64,000 bases of DNA from Monomorium pharaonis (Eukaryota; Arthropoda; Insecta; Hymenoptera; Formicidae): contig NC_050470.1 of the NCBI RefSeq assembly GCF_013373865.1, positions 22,152,667-22,216,666 on the forward strand, given 5' to 3'. Position 1 is the stretch's first letter. Every line of letters starts with the position of its first letter. The translations under genes were made by a program, and so were the position numbers. Under the pieces are notes generated by a model. That model was not told the DNA's origin. It worked only from the letters and a program-made list of their open reading frames with translations, and ran no database searches. Of this stretch, positions 25,261 to 39,410 are shown one piece after another.

Positions 25261-26240
25261 ATGTAAAACCGCGAATTTAATTGATTTCTTTCCGTGCGAA
25301 TTTTCAGCGATTCAATAAAGAATCAGGCGACCGTCAGTTTCACGTTATTAATTGCGGTACAAATCAACCGTTAAACAGAGAATCAGGTTATTTTATAGTT
25401 TCGTGATTTTATAATTATTAATTAAGTGATTAATTGGCAATTTCATTATTTTAACATTCTCCCATTTCCATTAAATTTAACGCGAAATATACGCTTTTAT
25501 CTAGCGAGTTTATGTTTGACGATGTTTCCTCATTAATTATCGCTTAAATAGTCGTTAATGTCGACGTATCAAATATCAAGGGGAGAGAAACGGGACGATC
25601 GGAAGCGACCGGAAGTTGTTTTCACCGCTTTTGGGCCTGTATATGTATACCTAGGGCTTCTTGCGGTGCGATCGTTTAATTCAAAGCGCTCGTTTCGTTT
25701 GACGTAAGTGTATATCGATAGCATCGTATAGACCGCGACGGTGGCCGCAAAGTGGTCCACGCTTCACGACAAATAGGACATCTTTCCTTTGATTATCGCC
25801 GACTAAATAATGGCACCCTCATCGCGAACTGCGCTCGTATCGGTTTCGTGAGAATATACTGTTTTTCTAGTATTGATACGGAAAACGGGAAATATAATGT
25901 ATACAGCTTGCTGTGTTTATTTACGTGTTTAAAATAGAATACAGTTGACCGAAAAATATCAGGGAAAATGAAAACCGTTCTAAAATATGTGAAGAATAAA
26001 ATAGCGGGAATTTTTCAGATTTTTCCAGAACGATAAAAACGAAGTAAGAATTTTATTATTCGCGAGATTGACATTTTATTATTACACGGTAATCAAGTCT
26101 TATATATACTTGTAAAAACTTTAAATCTTATATACTTGTAAAAAAAAAAAACAGTAACTTTTTTCAGGATTTATTAAATATTTCGTGTTTTATTTCGTAA
26201 AAGTCATCTAAATCGGAAGAGATGAAATTTTCGAATTTTA
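25261..26240. other. Mixed AT-rich spacer
   Basis: Contains AGAATCAGG twice, about 60 bp apart (25319 and 25379), and a 27-bp-period duplication at 26098-26144. No gene recognised. Confidence 0.45.
26098..26144. repeat. Short tandem duplication
   Basis: TCTTATATATACTTGTAAAAA at 26098-26118 recurs, minus one TA, at 26126-26144 before a poly-A run. This is a local slippage or duplication product. Confidence 0.75.
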
Positions 26241-28470
26241 TCTGGCAATCCTGTCGGGGAAACTTGACGGCTGAACCCTCATGCAACGTGGCAATGGCGT
26301 GCGCATCGATAGACCTTTGTTGTTCTGCCCCAGAAACCGGCGTTCCGCATCAACGAAGATTTTCCGTGGCGTTCTGACGAGGTCGGATACGTAGTGCCTT
26401 CGTCCTCCCCAACGCGATACGTACACCATAACACCGGTCGGTCTATAACCATTATTACTATGCACCGTCGCTTATCCACCCTCTCTCGACGTAATGTTAA
26501 GCAGGAAATTTGCAATTCGTAACCATCTCGAAGGCACTTTTGATCCTGTCCTCTCCCATTGGCCGGGATATCCGCCTCAAAGTGGTATCCGGCGTCCTTG
26601 CATCGGAGGACGATCTCCCCGGGGAGAAGGGTATTTATTGTGCGTGTGAGTGGGACAACGAGGGAAGAGGGCCGACGGGGAGGGTTAACTTTGACTGTGG
26701 ACCCGTGCAGAAGGAAGCGGCTATACGTGCGGTATGTTACGCGCGTGAGGGTGGAGATTTATGCTGATCAGGAATTATAAGCTCGGTCCGTGGTCGGTCT
26801 GGTCCGCAGCCCCCTTTGTGCCGCATTAACCAACCAACTCCCCCCCCCCTCTCTCTCTCTCTCTCTGTAGTTTGGTCCGTCGCCATTCGCCGATGTTCGC
26901 CACTTTATTTAAAGCGCGAACCCGTCCGTTTAATGTCCCGAAAAGCCATATTTTCACGATTATAATTTACGATTGAGGCAAAGGGAGAATGAGAGAGGGG
27001 GGAGGAGACGTGGGGACCGCGCGTAGTGGAGGAGTGGGAATGGAAAACGCATCGTTCCGGAGAGCACCGACGAACGAATGAAAACCTCGATCACCCTCCG
27101 GGTATAATGACAAAACAGCATCGTCCCTGCACTCGTTAAACCGAGTCACAAACATACGCGAAGAGTTGGATCAAGGCGTCCCTTTCTCTTTTCTCTTTGA
27201 ACGATGTCTCTTCTCGTTAATGGCCGACCATGGTCGCACGATGAGTTTTATGATGTGTGCGCGAACGTCGGAATCGCGAGCCCTACGTGTGTATATATGT
27301 ATGCCGCGAAGTTATCGAAAATATATATCAGCCGAAAGATTGAAACTGTCTACGCGCGAGTGATAGCAGTAGGTCACCGAGTCGATAAACGTCATCGGAT
27401 GGCACGACCGCGAATATCGTTTATTAGTTTTACGACATCGCAGTCTGTCTAAGTCTTTTGTTTTTCTCGCGAATAATATGGACCAGGAGAAGCGCAACTT
27501 TTGAGTCGGAATTTACGGACGATGATGTCGTGCATGTCCCGTGTCCTGATTGTTGAACAATCCATGTACCGTGACGAACTGCCGAATGTGAAACGAATGC
27601 AGTAACATCGACTGTGTGATCACTCATGGAATATGAATAAGATGATGACCGGAATAAAAGCGCGTTGGAGACAGCACGAGGTCGATTTATTTAAATTTAC
27701 GTGGAAGATTCTTAGATTCAAATTCAATCGAGATAGTCTCAAACCTTGATAAAATTTTTGATGTCTCCTTATATCTTCAATACTTTTTCGATTTTTAAAA
27801 GACTCGAAACGAATATAAAATAGTAATTTAGTTGCCGATACTTTAGAAACGAAAAAAGATCACTCTCGCGTGTCTAAATTATCGCAACTTGTTGTTTTGT
27901 TAAAATTTATTAAAATTATATCCGGTTGTTTGACCTGAAATCGCGCATGAGACACCGGATAAATGAAGGATGAATGTACTTTTCGCCAGTTTATCTTGTG
28001 CAAACATGAATTTTAAAGAGATATTATCCGTTTATGCGGGCAGGTCTTCTTGTAGAGAATTATCGCGGGGCAACTGCTTGCTATTACCGAGCAATCGATA
28101 CGAAATTACCCGCGTGATACGCGATAGCCCCGGCGGTCTAGTGCAGGAAGGCCATTATTTTGACATCGCGACTTGAGAGATGGACTTGAAAGATGGATAA
28201 TGTAAATGCGGGAGCATGTTATTTTCCTCAACTCTCGATTACAGTTTCGATCACGGGCATTACCGGTTTAAATAATCCGATGCCGTGCCTCACTCGACGG
28301 CGCCACGCTCGATTCAATCAGCAGTTTCGCTCGTACAGGGCAAGCGTACTAACTCGAGTGAGCCACTCAGAGTTACTCGAATGACGTAGGTATCTAAAAA
28401 TAGAGTGGAGTAACGCGTTGGCGGTGCGATTTGCTCGAAACCTCGAAGCAACGAGGGGTTGAAGAGAGCA
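26241..28470. other. CpG-rich non-coding block
   Basis: CpG-rich, with a C10-(CT)9 tract near 26840 and AT-rich sequence at 27690-27960. Multiple short frames on both strands, none recognised. Confidence 0.5.
26840..26866. repeat. C10 followed by (CT)9
   Basis: Homopyrimidine tract: ten C's leading directly into about nine CT units. Confidence 0.9.
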
Positions 28471-29377
28471 ATGTGTATAGGGTGTTTCAGAAGAAAGGAC
28501 GAGAGTATTGGTAATTACGATTAAAGGTGTTTCGATTAACTAGGTGTTTGGTTTAAGTCATGGTAGTTTGAATCGAAACTACAGAGACAAACTACAAATG
28601 GCATTATTAAAGAGAAAGAAGTACAAATTACCAAACGGTTTTTTTTTGTTTTTTTTAATAATAAGCCTTTGTGAAACTTTTAATCTCGAGAGACTTTTAA
28701 TCGTCGTATTAGAGATTTGTAAGATTTGTAAGATCGCATGGATTATTCAACACCTTAATGCACCTTGCAGCACGGATTCCGACACGTGTTTGCAGAAACT
28801 TTCTCGCTCGCAGTGACCGATCGCCTACCAAAGTATTGACCTTTTCTCCTGGGACACACTGTGTAGCACTGCAGGGAATGAAAAGAGAACAAAGCAAATG
28901 GAAATGGGAGGGACGAGAGGAGCGGAGGAAGAGGGAGAGGGTGGGAGGGATGAAAAGCGAATATGACATAAGCCATTGTGCGGAGAGGGTCGGCGGTCTT
29001 GTATCTCCGCGTTTGCATACGAAATCGCGCATAGTGCCGGAACGTTGTGTTCGGTACTTGTTTTCCCTATCGACTGTTTGGTAGGGAAGAAGAATAACGC
29101 GGCGCCATGAGTCAACGTGATTTCTCTGTCGACGACCTCGGTCCGAGGCAATCGTGGTACCACGAATGTAATTATTGCACAATGTAATTAATGCCGATCG
29201 ACTTGGACGAATTCTCGTTAGCGTGATGGACTCCGATATTCCACGGGCCGCGTTGAATTTCCGCAGCGAATAAACGTTGAACGTTGAAATCGTGTATCGT
29301 GGCAAAAAAAAAAAAATGTTGAACGTATTGCAATGCAAATGAGCAGGGAAGGTAGAACGTATCGATCGTATTAATGA
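28471..29377. other. Mixed block with G-rich segment
   Basis: Holds GGGTGTTTC at about 28477 (reminiscent of some insect repeat termini, but no element resolved), T-rich runs at 28640-28658 and a purine-rich stretch at 28880-28960. Minus-strand frames across 28709-29338 start at TTG and are not recognised. Confidence 0.45.
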
Positions 29378-29502
29378 AAAGGGGTGCTTTTTTAACGGTG
29401 CCTATATACGGTATCGGGGAAACGGTTTTCGCGATTTCGTTTTCAGCTACGTTTGCTCAAACGCTTGACCGACATAAGGCACCGTTAAAAAGGCGTTCCT
29501 TT
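29378..29502 (+). other. 26-bp inverted repeat / long hairpin
   Basis: Bases 29378-29403 pair with 29477-29502 over 26 consecutive pairs, including a perfect 15-bp core (TTTTTAACGGTGCCT at 29389-29403) and four G-U pairs on the plus strand. The 73-nt interior contains further partial pairing (CGGT at 29409-29412 with ACCG at 29468-29471). It could be a structured RNA, a microRNA-like precursor or a small transposon remnant. No target-site duplication is evident. Confidence 0.6.
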
Positions 29503-30450
29503 GACTGGACAGTTTGCCGTTACTTTATGGAGCAGAATTGCTGTGCTAACATTGAGAAATGTTGCACTTTGTACCTTACCTTTCTTCTACGCAAATTGTC
29601 AAATTTAGATAACCTCGATTTTCAACGATACCATTTGCTAAGCGATAAAATCGAATTAATCTGAGCTTGAAATGAAACGGAGCATAAGATTACATAATAA
29701 CGCATAAATTTGCTTTTGAATATTTATACGCTTGCGTACTTAAAAGTCTGAAAGATGATCCTCGGCTTTAGATCGGAGAAATATGACGCTTTCGTGGTTT
29801 CCCGCTTGCGGTCTCGTTGTATTTTATACATATAATTACACGAAGTAACGTAACGCTCGCTATCGTTTCTGAATCGAGTGTATGGCAGCCGTGTCGAGAA
29901 CGGTATTTTTCGGATTTTCGACCATGCTCTTATCGCGAGTCATCGATAAGATAAGCAGTAACAGCTACGTATTAGGTACACACGTAACCCCTCGCTTCCC
30001 GGGGAAACAGTTTCGCGTAAAGCGAGCTTTCCCGCTTCCTAGGATCGATTTCGGAACACGAAAATCAGCTTTCACGCGAGTCGGTCTTAGATTTTATACT
30101 TATCGCTTCGTGACTCCCTTCACATCGCGCTTTACTTCGCTTTGCGCCGACGACGACGACGAAACCGGGCGCGTTAGGCTTTATACGTTGCCGCGGTGCT
30201 CAAATCGCCTCCTCGCTCGCCGTTTTCCTCTACGACGCGCTAAAATCGCGCGGAAAACATTTGTTACGTAACAGATGTGCTCCATGCGCGATAATTCTGT
30301 TACACGGTTGTTTCGGGGGAAACTCCCTCTTATTGAGCCAACGAAGCAACACTCCGGTGGCGTTAACCCCTTGTTTCTATATAGTTTCGTCTGCGCTCCT
30401 GATTGAATTAAAGAGTTTCTATCTCGCCAAGTATCCCGCTTGAGATTTAC
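29503..30450. other. CpG-rich non-coding block
   Basis: CpG-rich at 29870-30300. The 129-codon plus frame at 29882-30271 lacks a recognisable domain. Confidence 0.45.
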
Positions 30451-31205
30451 GATAATTAAATGTGTAGATTATGTTTACTATTAACTTGAGAAATATTTAG
30501 GGAAATTGATCGTAGCAATGAATGGATATTAAATCGAAATATTTTTTTTTTTCACAGTATATAAACGTAACATGCGTAATATAAGACAACATGTTATTAT
30601 CTTGATTGCTATAATTTGATGAAACGACTGACGATGCGTCTGTAAAGTTTATCCACGGAAAAAGCGTAAAACCTTTTCGCCACCGTCGTCTAAGAAAATA
30701 ACGAGTCGTGAAATCGATAAGTACGGTTCTTGCTCATTGCTAGTTCTCCTCTCTCCTTTACGGGGACGGGCTCCCGGCCACATTACCGCTAAATAATTTC
30801 ATCCCGTATACCCTCGTTACTTACGAGCGCGCTTCGTGGGGTCCCTTCTAAATTTCCGCGCACCGTCGCATGAATCTTGGCGGGCCGCCGTCGATGGCTA
30901 ACGTAGGATTTCCAAGTGTCCGCTGTCGGATACGCGCAAACGGGGAGTCCCCCCATTCGGTAGTCTAATTCAGAAAAGCTATTATTTCCACGTCAGGCCG
31001 CGGTGAGTATGGCCAATGGGACCCTCCGTAGATACTTTAACGCGGTCGCTGTCGCCCCCGCCGCAACGGGACCATTACCGCATGATATATGCTATGGGCC
31101 TGAAGCTCTCGAGCCCTGCCTCGCGTAGCCCGTTACTACCTGTTACCCCATTATGTCGTATATATACTCCCGCATTCCACTTTATTTCCTCGTTTCTTCT
31201 TCCCG

Positions 31206-31221
31206 CCCCCCCCCCCTCCCC
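31206..31221 (-). other. C-rich tract, G4 potential on minus strand
   Basis: C11-T-C4 run. Only the minus strand could form a G-quadruplex. Confidence 0.35.
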
Positions 31222-32241
31222 TTTTACGGTAACGTGCGGACCAGTGTCTGACGTACGGAAGAAAATTCATGCGCGTTATTAATTGTTAAAGAGACCGGGA
31301 CAAAAGACGGGTGTTTGCAGAAGAATGTTCGGGGCATTCGCTCGTAATTCACCAGTCCGGTCGTCTGGCCGAGCGGAGAGCTCGCTCTCGTGCTCATAAA
31401 CTATGCGTCGATTTGCGAATAAATAGTCGCACGAAACTGCTGTCGACAGTTACCTGCAATTGTACACAATTTTACGTCAGCGTGGACGAATTTATTTTAA
31501 TTTGGGCACGAAATGGAGACGAATGTGTGTGTGTGCGTGTTAAATGGCGAATTAACGCGTAATAATTTTATGCAGGAATATTTCTTTTGAAACTTTGAAG
31601 AGATATAAAAATATGCTCACAATATTCTACTTTCTTTTCTACATTTTCAACAAACAGTGCTCGACGCGAATGCTTCTAAATTTCCGTGTTTTGAAACTTA
31701 ACGTAAATTGGGGATGTTTTTGCGGGTGCAAAAAGGAATTAAGTTACCGCACGTTCTCGGGAGACGACATCTCTTCTTACGTTCTGCGTTATTTTCCGAG
31801 TCTCGCCGCATTTTCCGGATGATATGGCTGAAGTATACGAAACGAGTCCAGCTACTTCCGCTAGATATACAAGAGGATCTCCCGAGATTCTCCAGGGGCC
31901 AACTGGCGCTCGTTCGGTGGCAGCGTTCCATGCCGTGCACCGTCGGGCTTTAGGATAGGGTGCTTGCTTATGGACCGGTCGTAGGAGCTCGACGGCACGA
32001 AGGAAACCAGGAATGTAATATTAAGGCATCCAAAGTCCGCCGAAGTCTCGGTATTCCCTCTTGACGCGTGCGAGCGAGCGAGCGCTCGGCGGTACCAACC
32101 CGACTTCCCGCATCTCCGATGCTCGCAAATTTACAGGAACGATGCGGTGCATCGCATATTTAAACAGCTCGAGCGCGATAAGTGGTCTCGTCCGTCCGCC
32201 CGGGCGGATGCATAGAGTTCTGAATAGATTCGTGACTTTCG

Positions 32242-32246
<5 letters not shown>

Positions 32247-32282
<36 letters not shown>
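32247..32282. repeat. (CT)18 microsatellite
   Basis: Eighteen CT units followed by a second, imperfect CT stretch to 32296. Confidence 0.95.
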
Positions 32283-32285
<3 letters not shown>

Positions 32286-32340
32286 TTCTCTCTCTCATGC
32301 ATGTATAAACGGTATTTAACGCAGCAAGCCTTAATACATT

Positions 32341-33150
32341 AGAACAGATGCAAAATATTAATTTGAACGAGGTGCCAATGCGCTGGCGGTGGATAGAGAA
32401 AATAGTAAGGTTTTTTAACTTTAAATTGACTTATAATCAATTTGATAAAAATTATATTATAATTTTATTCTGTAAATATACAAAGATAAAGAAATGCCGT
32501 TTTCCTCTGATACTTACCAAACAGATTATTAATTCCGCGACGATAATAAGCTTATTAAATAATTTGTTCAGAATCCGTCGTGCTTGGAGGAGATTCTTAA
32601 AGATAAAAAGATTTAATGGAAAAGAGTGCACCGGATCCGTCTATAATCCGACCATTGTATAATTGTCCTGAATTCTTTTGAGAAAGTAATTGGATAAAGA
32701 AAAAGTACGCTGAATTGAAAGAATATTATGCGGATTCCGGAATTATGTAAATTAATTACATAATTCTGTACACAGTGAAGGAAACTTTCTTTATGCAAAC
32801 ATTCGCGTAGCGGCAAAAGAATAGAGTATATTGAAAAAAGAGAAAATTAACGAGACGACTTTACGAAATCAGGCGATTTAAATTCACCCTAAAGAGCTTC
32901 TTTAATTAAACGCCTTTTATTTTTCACGGTCGCACAGGGGGATGCTTACTTATTCATACTAATGGCTAGCCACGGGTAATTAGTGCAATTTGCATGCGCT
33001 CCGTTCGAAACGATATATCAATCTAACATTTACAAAATGACAAATTATCTCAGTTATGAAGAGAAATTTTATTCGTTCCTTTTTTTTTTTTTTTTTTTAG
33101 ATACATTAAATTATAAAGAATTTTTACCTTCCGGAATCCGATTACGTTGT
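32341..33150. other. AT-rich spacer with poly-T
   Basis: AT-rich, ending with a run of 19 T's at about 33080-33098. No retroelement body is visible next to the homopolymer. Confidence 0.5.
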
Positions 33151-34560
33151 GCGTATAAATAAGGATTTGTACGCAGGGAAATATTTCCTCCCGGCCGTGT
33201 TTTCTCTTTCGATGCGTCTGTCGTATCTTCCTCCAAGATGTTATGTCTGAACTGTGATCCTAATGCGTACAACGAGGGGGAAGTAGCTTTGTTACGTGGA
33301 ACAATATAGTTTTCCTCAGAGCCGTACTTCGTTGCGACTCGGAGCCCCGGTATGAATAAGGTTTATGCTATTCAGGCATTCTACGTCGTTTCTCAGGCAT
33401 TTCCTTTACGACTTGGCGATTCAGCTTCGACATTGAGAGGCGAAATTAAAAGCAATTTGTTAGACGAGTCTGTCGCGGTCTGTACGCAGCATCCAGTTCT
33501 GTCACAGAATTGCTGCGTGCTCGTAACTGCTCCAAGAGCTCCAACCTAGTATATTTTTATTTTTTGTATTTACACACAAAGCTCTTGAGCATATGTTTTG
33601 TTAGCAAAATATCATTTCAGATACTGTAGAAGCTGTGTTAATATAAAATAATACTTTAGATATATTTATATAATAAAATGGATATATAATTTCGGATACG
33701 AGTCGAAATGGGAAAAAAATCTTTGTTTAAAACAATTGGATATCATAATAAGATACAGATACTGAAAGATAAGACATTTGAAATAAATTTAACGGATTTT
33801 GTAACCACAATAATCCTAGTTTACTTATGTAATTTATTATAATGGCAATTAAAAACTCTGGGGTGTAGTAAATGGTACAGTCGATTTGTCCGTACAGTCA
33901 ACGAAACGAGGATGCGGTTTCGGAGATGTACGTTAGCGTACCATCGGTGGTTTCGAAACGATCCTGGGTTGGCTGGCTGCTGCGATTGGGTCGATGGGTT
34001 CCGTCTCAGCGAAAGAGGGAGCTCGTAAATACCGAAACGTGACCGTTGGAAGTGATTCTAGACCTCGCTAGTCCCATTTAGATGCACCTGGCGCCACGCT
34101 GTGTTGTACGTCTTTAGGTCGCTCTTCGCGGCGGACGTGTCTGGTGCACGCACAGGTCGCTCATTAAAATTAGTTGTCCTTTTTAAAAGAAGAAGAGAAC
34201 GTATCTATTCCGGGAAGGATTGTTTTACATCTGATTTAGGTCGTATCTTAATATAAAAAGGTTGCACCTTGAAATTTTAGACATTATTATTGAACGTATT
34301 ATAAATAACATAATGTTTGTTTTTTTTTCATTAATGCCTCCAGACTGAAATCTTTAGACTTTACAAACACTTTGAATATATTATCGTTGCTGAATAATAG
34401 AATTTATTGAGTTTATCCAATTTGTGAAAACTTTCTACCTCTACGATTTCCGAAAAAAATTAACGCCTTATAATTTAATCAAAGTTAAATTAATTTTTAT
34501 CCTTTATCTGCAAGTACAATATAGTTTCTAATAATTATGTGTTATCCGTAATGAGAAACT
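33151..34560. other. Mixed block with CpG-rich core
   Basis: AT-rich at 33550-33860, CpG-rich at 33870-34180 and AT-rich again to 34560. The core has short direct repeats (GTACAGTC at about 33876 and 33892; AGGTCGCTC at about 34117 and 34154). No gene recognised. Confidence 0.45.
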
Positions 34561-35171
34561 GCTCTTAAAGATATCAGTCCCGGTGACAAATATCAGACCG
34601 CGCTATCTTCGTTCGTCGTTGGAAACGGCAGCGGCCGGTCATTTTTCTACCCAATTACGTCGCGGATTTAATCCCCCCGAGGCAGCGGTGCTTATCGTGA
34701 CTGGTAGAAGGTTCATCGATCGAACGACCGATTCCTCTATCAATCTTGCCACCTCGCCGATAGCGGCGGGCTTTCTCGTCGTCTCTCTCTCTTTTTTTTT
34801 TCTTTTGCCGTTCGACGCATCGATCGCGACCAGAGGGTACCACGTAGATGGAGTATGGGAAAATAACGCGCAAACATTCCTGTTCCAACAGTTGCGAAAC
34901 ACTTTGCTCGTCCACTGTGCTCGAAAGATCCACTTCGTCGAAAGGGAGAACTTCATAGTCGAGAGGCAAGTGGAGGAGTTAAATCGTTGGTCAGGGACTG
35001 AGATTGAATTCGCGGCCGCTACCTCGTTACCGTGCTTCCAGAGTGACCAACGTTAGTTTGAGTTCCGACGAATTTTCATTAGACGATCGACCGCCATCGC
35101 TATTTGAGAATCCTCCGGTGTATCGCCGTGATCACCGGTTACTGTGAACAAAAAGCCCGGTCGACGTTTTC

Positions 35172-35204
<33 letters not shown>

Positions 35205-35500
35205 TTTTCCTTTCGGGCGAAACGGGCCGGACTATCGAGGAACAGTAAAGACTCTCTTCCTAGGGCATCATAAAAGTTAAATAGATTCTTTTCCGGTCTC
35301 CGCTCGCCAAGAAAAAGTTTGAAAGATATCTAAGCGTTCGCTCGTGGAATAGTTTCACGAACCGCGGAATCTGAAAGCGAAGATCTCTTTCTTGCATCTC
35401 TGAGATTCAGTAATTCAACGAGACTTTTGCGGGCCGTGCGAGCGAAAGATTTAATGGCTCGCGCTTAACGATGAAAATTTCATGATTATAATTGCCTCGT
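34561..35500. other. CpG-rich non-coding block
   Basis: CpG-rich. The 157-codon plus frame at 34583-35056 starts at GTG and overlaps two minus-strand frames of about 105 codons. It contains a GAATTCGCGGCCGC string at 35008-35021. Confidence 0.45.
35172..35204. repeat. (GA)n microsatellite, one interruption
   Basis: About 33 bp of GA repeat with a single AAA interruption. Confidence 0.9.
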
Positions 35501-36890
35501 TATAATTTTATGCATGTGCGGTAACAACGATTTATCGACCTGTACAAATCGAGAGGTCATGTCGTGTATCTGGGTTAACTGTAAATAACCGCGCGTTTTT
35601 AATCGCAATTATTAAATTGTGTTCTGCTGAGCTGTATTTTTCAATTGACTCTTTATCTCCGACATAGTACGTTCAGTTATTTATTTATTTTTTTTGCTAC
35701 ATTAATGGTGTAAATGTTTCGATGTGATTTTGCCACTGAAAATTTCAAAGATATATAAACAATTATAAAAAAAAAAAAATAAATAAAAGTAGAAAATCTA
35801 TTTGTTTGCAGATATTACTAATGTTTTATTATATATGAGAGGTACATTCCCGGTAGAGACTTGTATATATATTCGCAGAGATATCTCGCAATTATTTCGT
35901 AAAAATATATTTGTTCTAAATGGAGTTTTGTAAGCTAAATTTTTTTTCACGAACGATAGTGAATTTTTTATCTCTTGGGTATCCCCATATGGACGCACGC
36001 GAGGAAACACTCAGCGGAAAGCGGGTGAGTTTAATGCGATGCAATTATTCTGCGTTGCTCGACGCACTATGCGGAAGTCAGAGTAATTTCGAAACTATCC
36101 AGAACACCGAGGTTACTCGAGTAGGCGTTACTCGCCGCGTGTGCGCGCGCGCGCGCGCTTCACTTTGTAGCAGGCAAATACTTCTTGATTTGGTAGTTTC
36201 ACCCGATTACTCGGTGAGAACGTGTTTGCAACTTTGCCGCAGCTACGAGCTTTGTTATTGTCTCAGAAAGTCGGGTAGAAATCAACAGACATTAGCGTTC
36301 ACAGGAATAATAATCTGTCTGTGATGTTGGCGAAGGATACAAAACAGATGTACGTGGAAGCAACGATTTTGCTAAGATTCCTAAAAATTCAGGTGCATGC
36401 AGATCAGGTAGTTAAAAACAATTTTGTTAGATTAACCATTAAAATAATCATGCGGAATATTCAAGCTGATTGCGAGAATGTTAAAACTCTTTGCATCATT
36501 GCTCATTACGCTTGACGATCCTACGTAATTATTTTGATAGTTCAACGAAAAGTTATTTTCACATTTTTACCTAGCTACATTTTTATATGGATGCCATCCA
36601 GCTCCAGCTATATGGATACTCCACTGTTTTATCATACAATACCCATATTATTTACAATATTAATAGACGAATATTTCACACTTTTTTTAAAATTTTTAGC
36701 TTTATCGATACGATCTGTTCGCTATTTCGCAATGGAGTATTACTTGACTCGACGCCAGCGTTTGTTTGACTTATATTTAATTTTCGGTCGAATGTAATTT
36801 TAGCAGCTATTTTATTAGCCCCGTTTTATTATCTTATCAACTTTTCATTCAATAAAAGTCTAATATTACGAGGAAGTTGCTGCAACAGTG
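35501..36890. other. AT-rich block with small CpG core
   Basis: AT-rich except for 35980-36260, which contains the (GC)8 tract. No gene recognised. Confidence 0.45.
36143..36158. repeat. (GC)8 alternating tract
   Basis: Alternating GC run preceded by CGTGT. Strong Z-DNA-forming pattern. Confidence 0.9.
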
Positions 36891-37270
36891 TGAGCTTTTT
36901 CCTTGTTACTTGCGGCCGCTGCGGTAAGCCGTCCGCGCCCTTTCTAACTGCTTAGAGACCGTTCGCCACTGTGCCGGGAGAGAAGCTCGCGAAAGATAGC
37001 GCAATTCCGCGAGTTTGTCTATATCGCGGTAAGAAGCAACGCGCGCGCGGACCTAACCAAATTACGGCGACGGAAGAGAGTCAGAACTTCCGGCCGCGGG
37101 GCTTTGCGCCCGTTAAAGTAACTCGGTTTACGAAGTTTACGAACGAGAGAAGCCGAAGTTCCGACCGTATCTACCGCGCCGTAACGATGCCAACGACAAC
37201 GCCAACGATTCTACGAAATATTTGCACGCACTGCGTGCCGTGTGCGTGCGACAAATGACCCTCTCTCCTT
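36891..37270. other. CpG-rich island
   Basis: About 380 bp of CpG-rich DNA between AT-rich flanks, containing a 95-codon plus frame of basic composition with no recognised domain. It might mark a regulatory element. Confidence 0.35.
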
Positions 37271-39060
37271 TAGCTTCAGATTTAGTTTGCGAAAAAGCAG
37301 CACGATGAAATAAGATTAGAAGAGACACATCACTGAGTAAACTCTGCGTTCTCACGTTTATCTTTGTGATCATACAAATATAATATACAGGAAATAGGAA
37401 AATGTAATAATTGCATTTTTGTAAATCGAGTTAATTAGAGATAGTGAACATTGCTGTAGTGTAAATTGTTATTGAGCAAACCAAAAGTTGAACCTTAATT
37501 AATAACTAAAGGGTAAATGTGCATGAAATATGACATACTTTTCTACAGGTGTATATGTGCATGTATTTATATTTCATATATAGAGAATTTTATTCGAATC
37601 TTTATAGATTTTTTTAAGTCAGTATTTGTCTATTTATTATGTCGTTTATATAACCTGAATTAACAGAAATTACCGGAAATTATATTTAATACAGGGAATA
37701 TATTTAACTCTTTACACTAAAGAAAATTACCGGGTGACATAGCGCAAGGTTTTTTTGAGCGAAAATAAAAGAGTGAAGAGAACAAACCGTTATTCCCAGC
37801 GTGACTAGTTGCGAGGAAAAACTCGCCGAAATTTTCGCCGACTGAAACTCGTACGTTCAATTTTTACGAGAGTGACGATGCACAGCATGGTTTATTTACT
37901 GTTACAGATGTGTACAAGCTAGACAATCGGAAACCAAACGCGATGCTTTCGAAATATTGCGTTTCTACTTAATCGCCAATACTAACTGGAAATAATAAAG
38001 AAGGCATAAATAGTTACAGATGTTGAATTATTTATTAAACGAAAGAATAATGAAGCAAACACGATCCAATTAAAAAGAACACACAAATGTGTGATTTATT
38101 ACGTTTTGATTTCAACTTTGATCCAGATTAAACTTTTACAATTTTTTATATGAGATAAATATTTTATTTGTTTTATTTATTTATCTACTTTGTTTTTAAT
38201 TATTATAACATATGTTATTTTTGGTTCTGTCTTTTATAATAATTATTTTCCATCGATAACTAGTTTTTTTTTATTTATTCATTTTTCAAGAGTAGCAGTG
38301 AATTTCTTTTTCTACTTTATTATCTAGTTTTCCTTAAAATTTATAGTCTTTATATTTTGTACGTCTTTTAATATATTTTACCGAGCTGCAAGTTGACAGA
38401 ATTGCATTCGCCGCGATTTTAATTTGTTAGACGAAGTCTTTCGCGAAAGGCATTCACCGTCTTTTACGAGACTTGGTAAAGCAGTCTTGTGCTTTGATCA
38501 TGATGGGCACGACCCTCGTTGCGTTTGTGCACTTAATACACAAGATATCTCAAAATTATTAAGTTATACTTTAAATACGTATTACGCGGATTAATTAGTC
38601 GTATACTCATATTAAAATATTTCAAGATCATGATCGCACGTTAATTTATCAGCATAATTATTAATAAAGTGACTTTTTGATTTATTTTATTTGCAGTTAA
38701 ATGTTTAAATTTGCGTGATAGTTAAAATTTTTTATTAGCAGCCAACTTGTCAATACCAGTTGTACACAGTAGAGATATAAAAAAAAAATAAACAATAAAA
38801 CATCAATTGAGCAGTTAAAACGATACCAAAATTAACTTTTTTAGAGCAAAAAATTTTGATATTATTTTAGCTCTGAAAGTCAATAATATATGACATGCAA
38901 GCGCAATTACGAACCAGTGCTCGCGAACCTGACATGATTGGCTAACTTTGATCACTTCTAACTTGAAACTTATTACGTAACACTTTCGTGTCAGAATTTT
39001 TGACCCTAATGGCTAAATCAAAGTCTGAAGATTTCCAGAATATACTCCGTTAAAAGTTTT
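37271..39060. other. AT-rich non-coding block
   Basis: Long AT-rich stretch with stops in all frames and no element detected by eye. Confidence 0.55.
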
Positions 39061-39410
39061 GTGTGGTCGTGAAACATCCTGCACACGTCGTATAAAACCT
39101 CGGTGCATTAAGGACCGCTGTAGCGGGGCAATGAAGGGATATTGCATTGCACCGCCGCCGCCCCCGACGACGTTTCCGCCTCTCTTGCGCGACGATTACT
39201 TTCGGTCCTAGGTGGTTTTCCTCCTTACTGGCTTACCTCAGCCCCAGTACGGAAGGTACTTTGTGAGACGCTTCTTTAACGAGCGCACGCTTTTTTTCGG
39301 CGGGGAGTATTAAGGCGAGTTTAATTTGCTGCTGAAGCAGCTCGTTTTACTGCCGCGTTTGCTTATCATTACTTACATCGCACTGGAAGACAAACGCGTA
39401 ATGCTTCTCA
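39061..39410. other. CpG-rich island
   Basis: About 350 bp with GCC/CCG runs at about 39151-39180. A TATAAAA string lies at about 39089. No initiator or exon that I would defend. Confidence 0.35.

Larger units (their letters stand above)
30451..32340. other. AT patch then CpG-rich block
   Basis: AT-rich to 30650, then CpG-rich with a C-rich tract at 31206-31221 and the (CT)18 run at its end. No gene recognised. Confidence 0.5.
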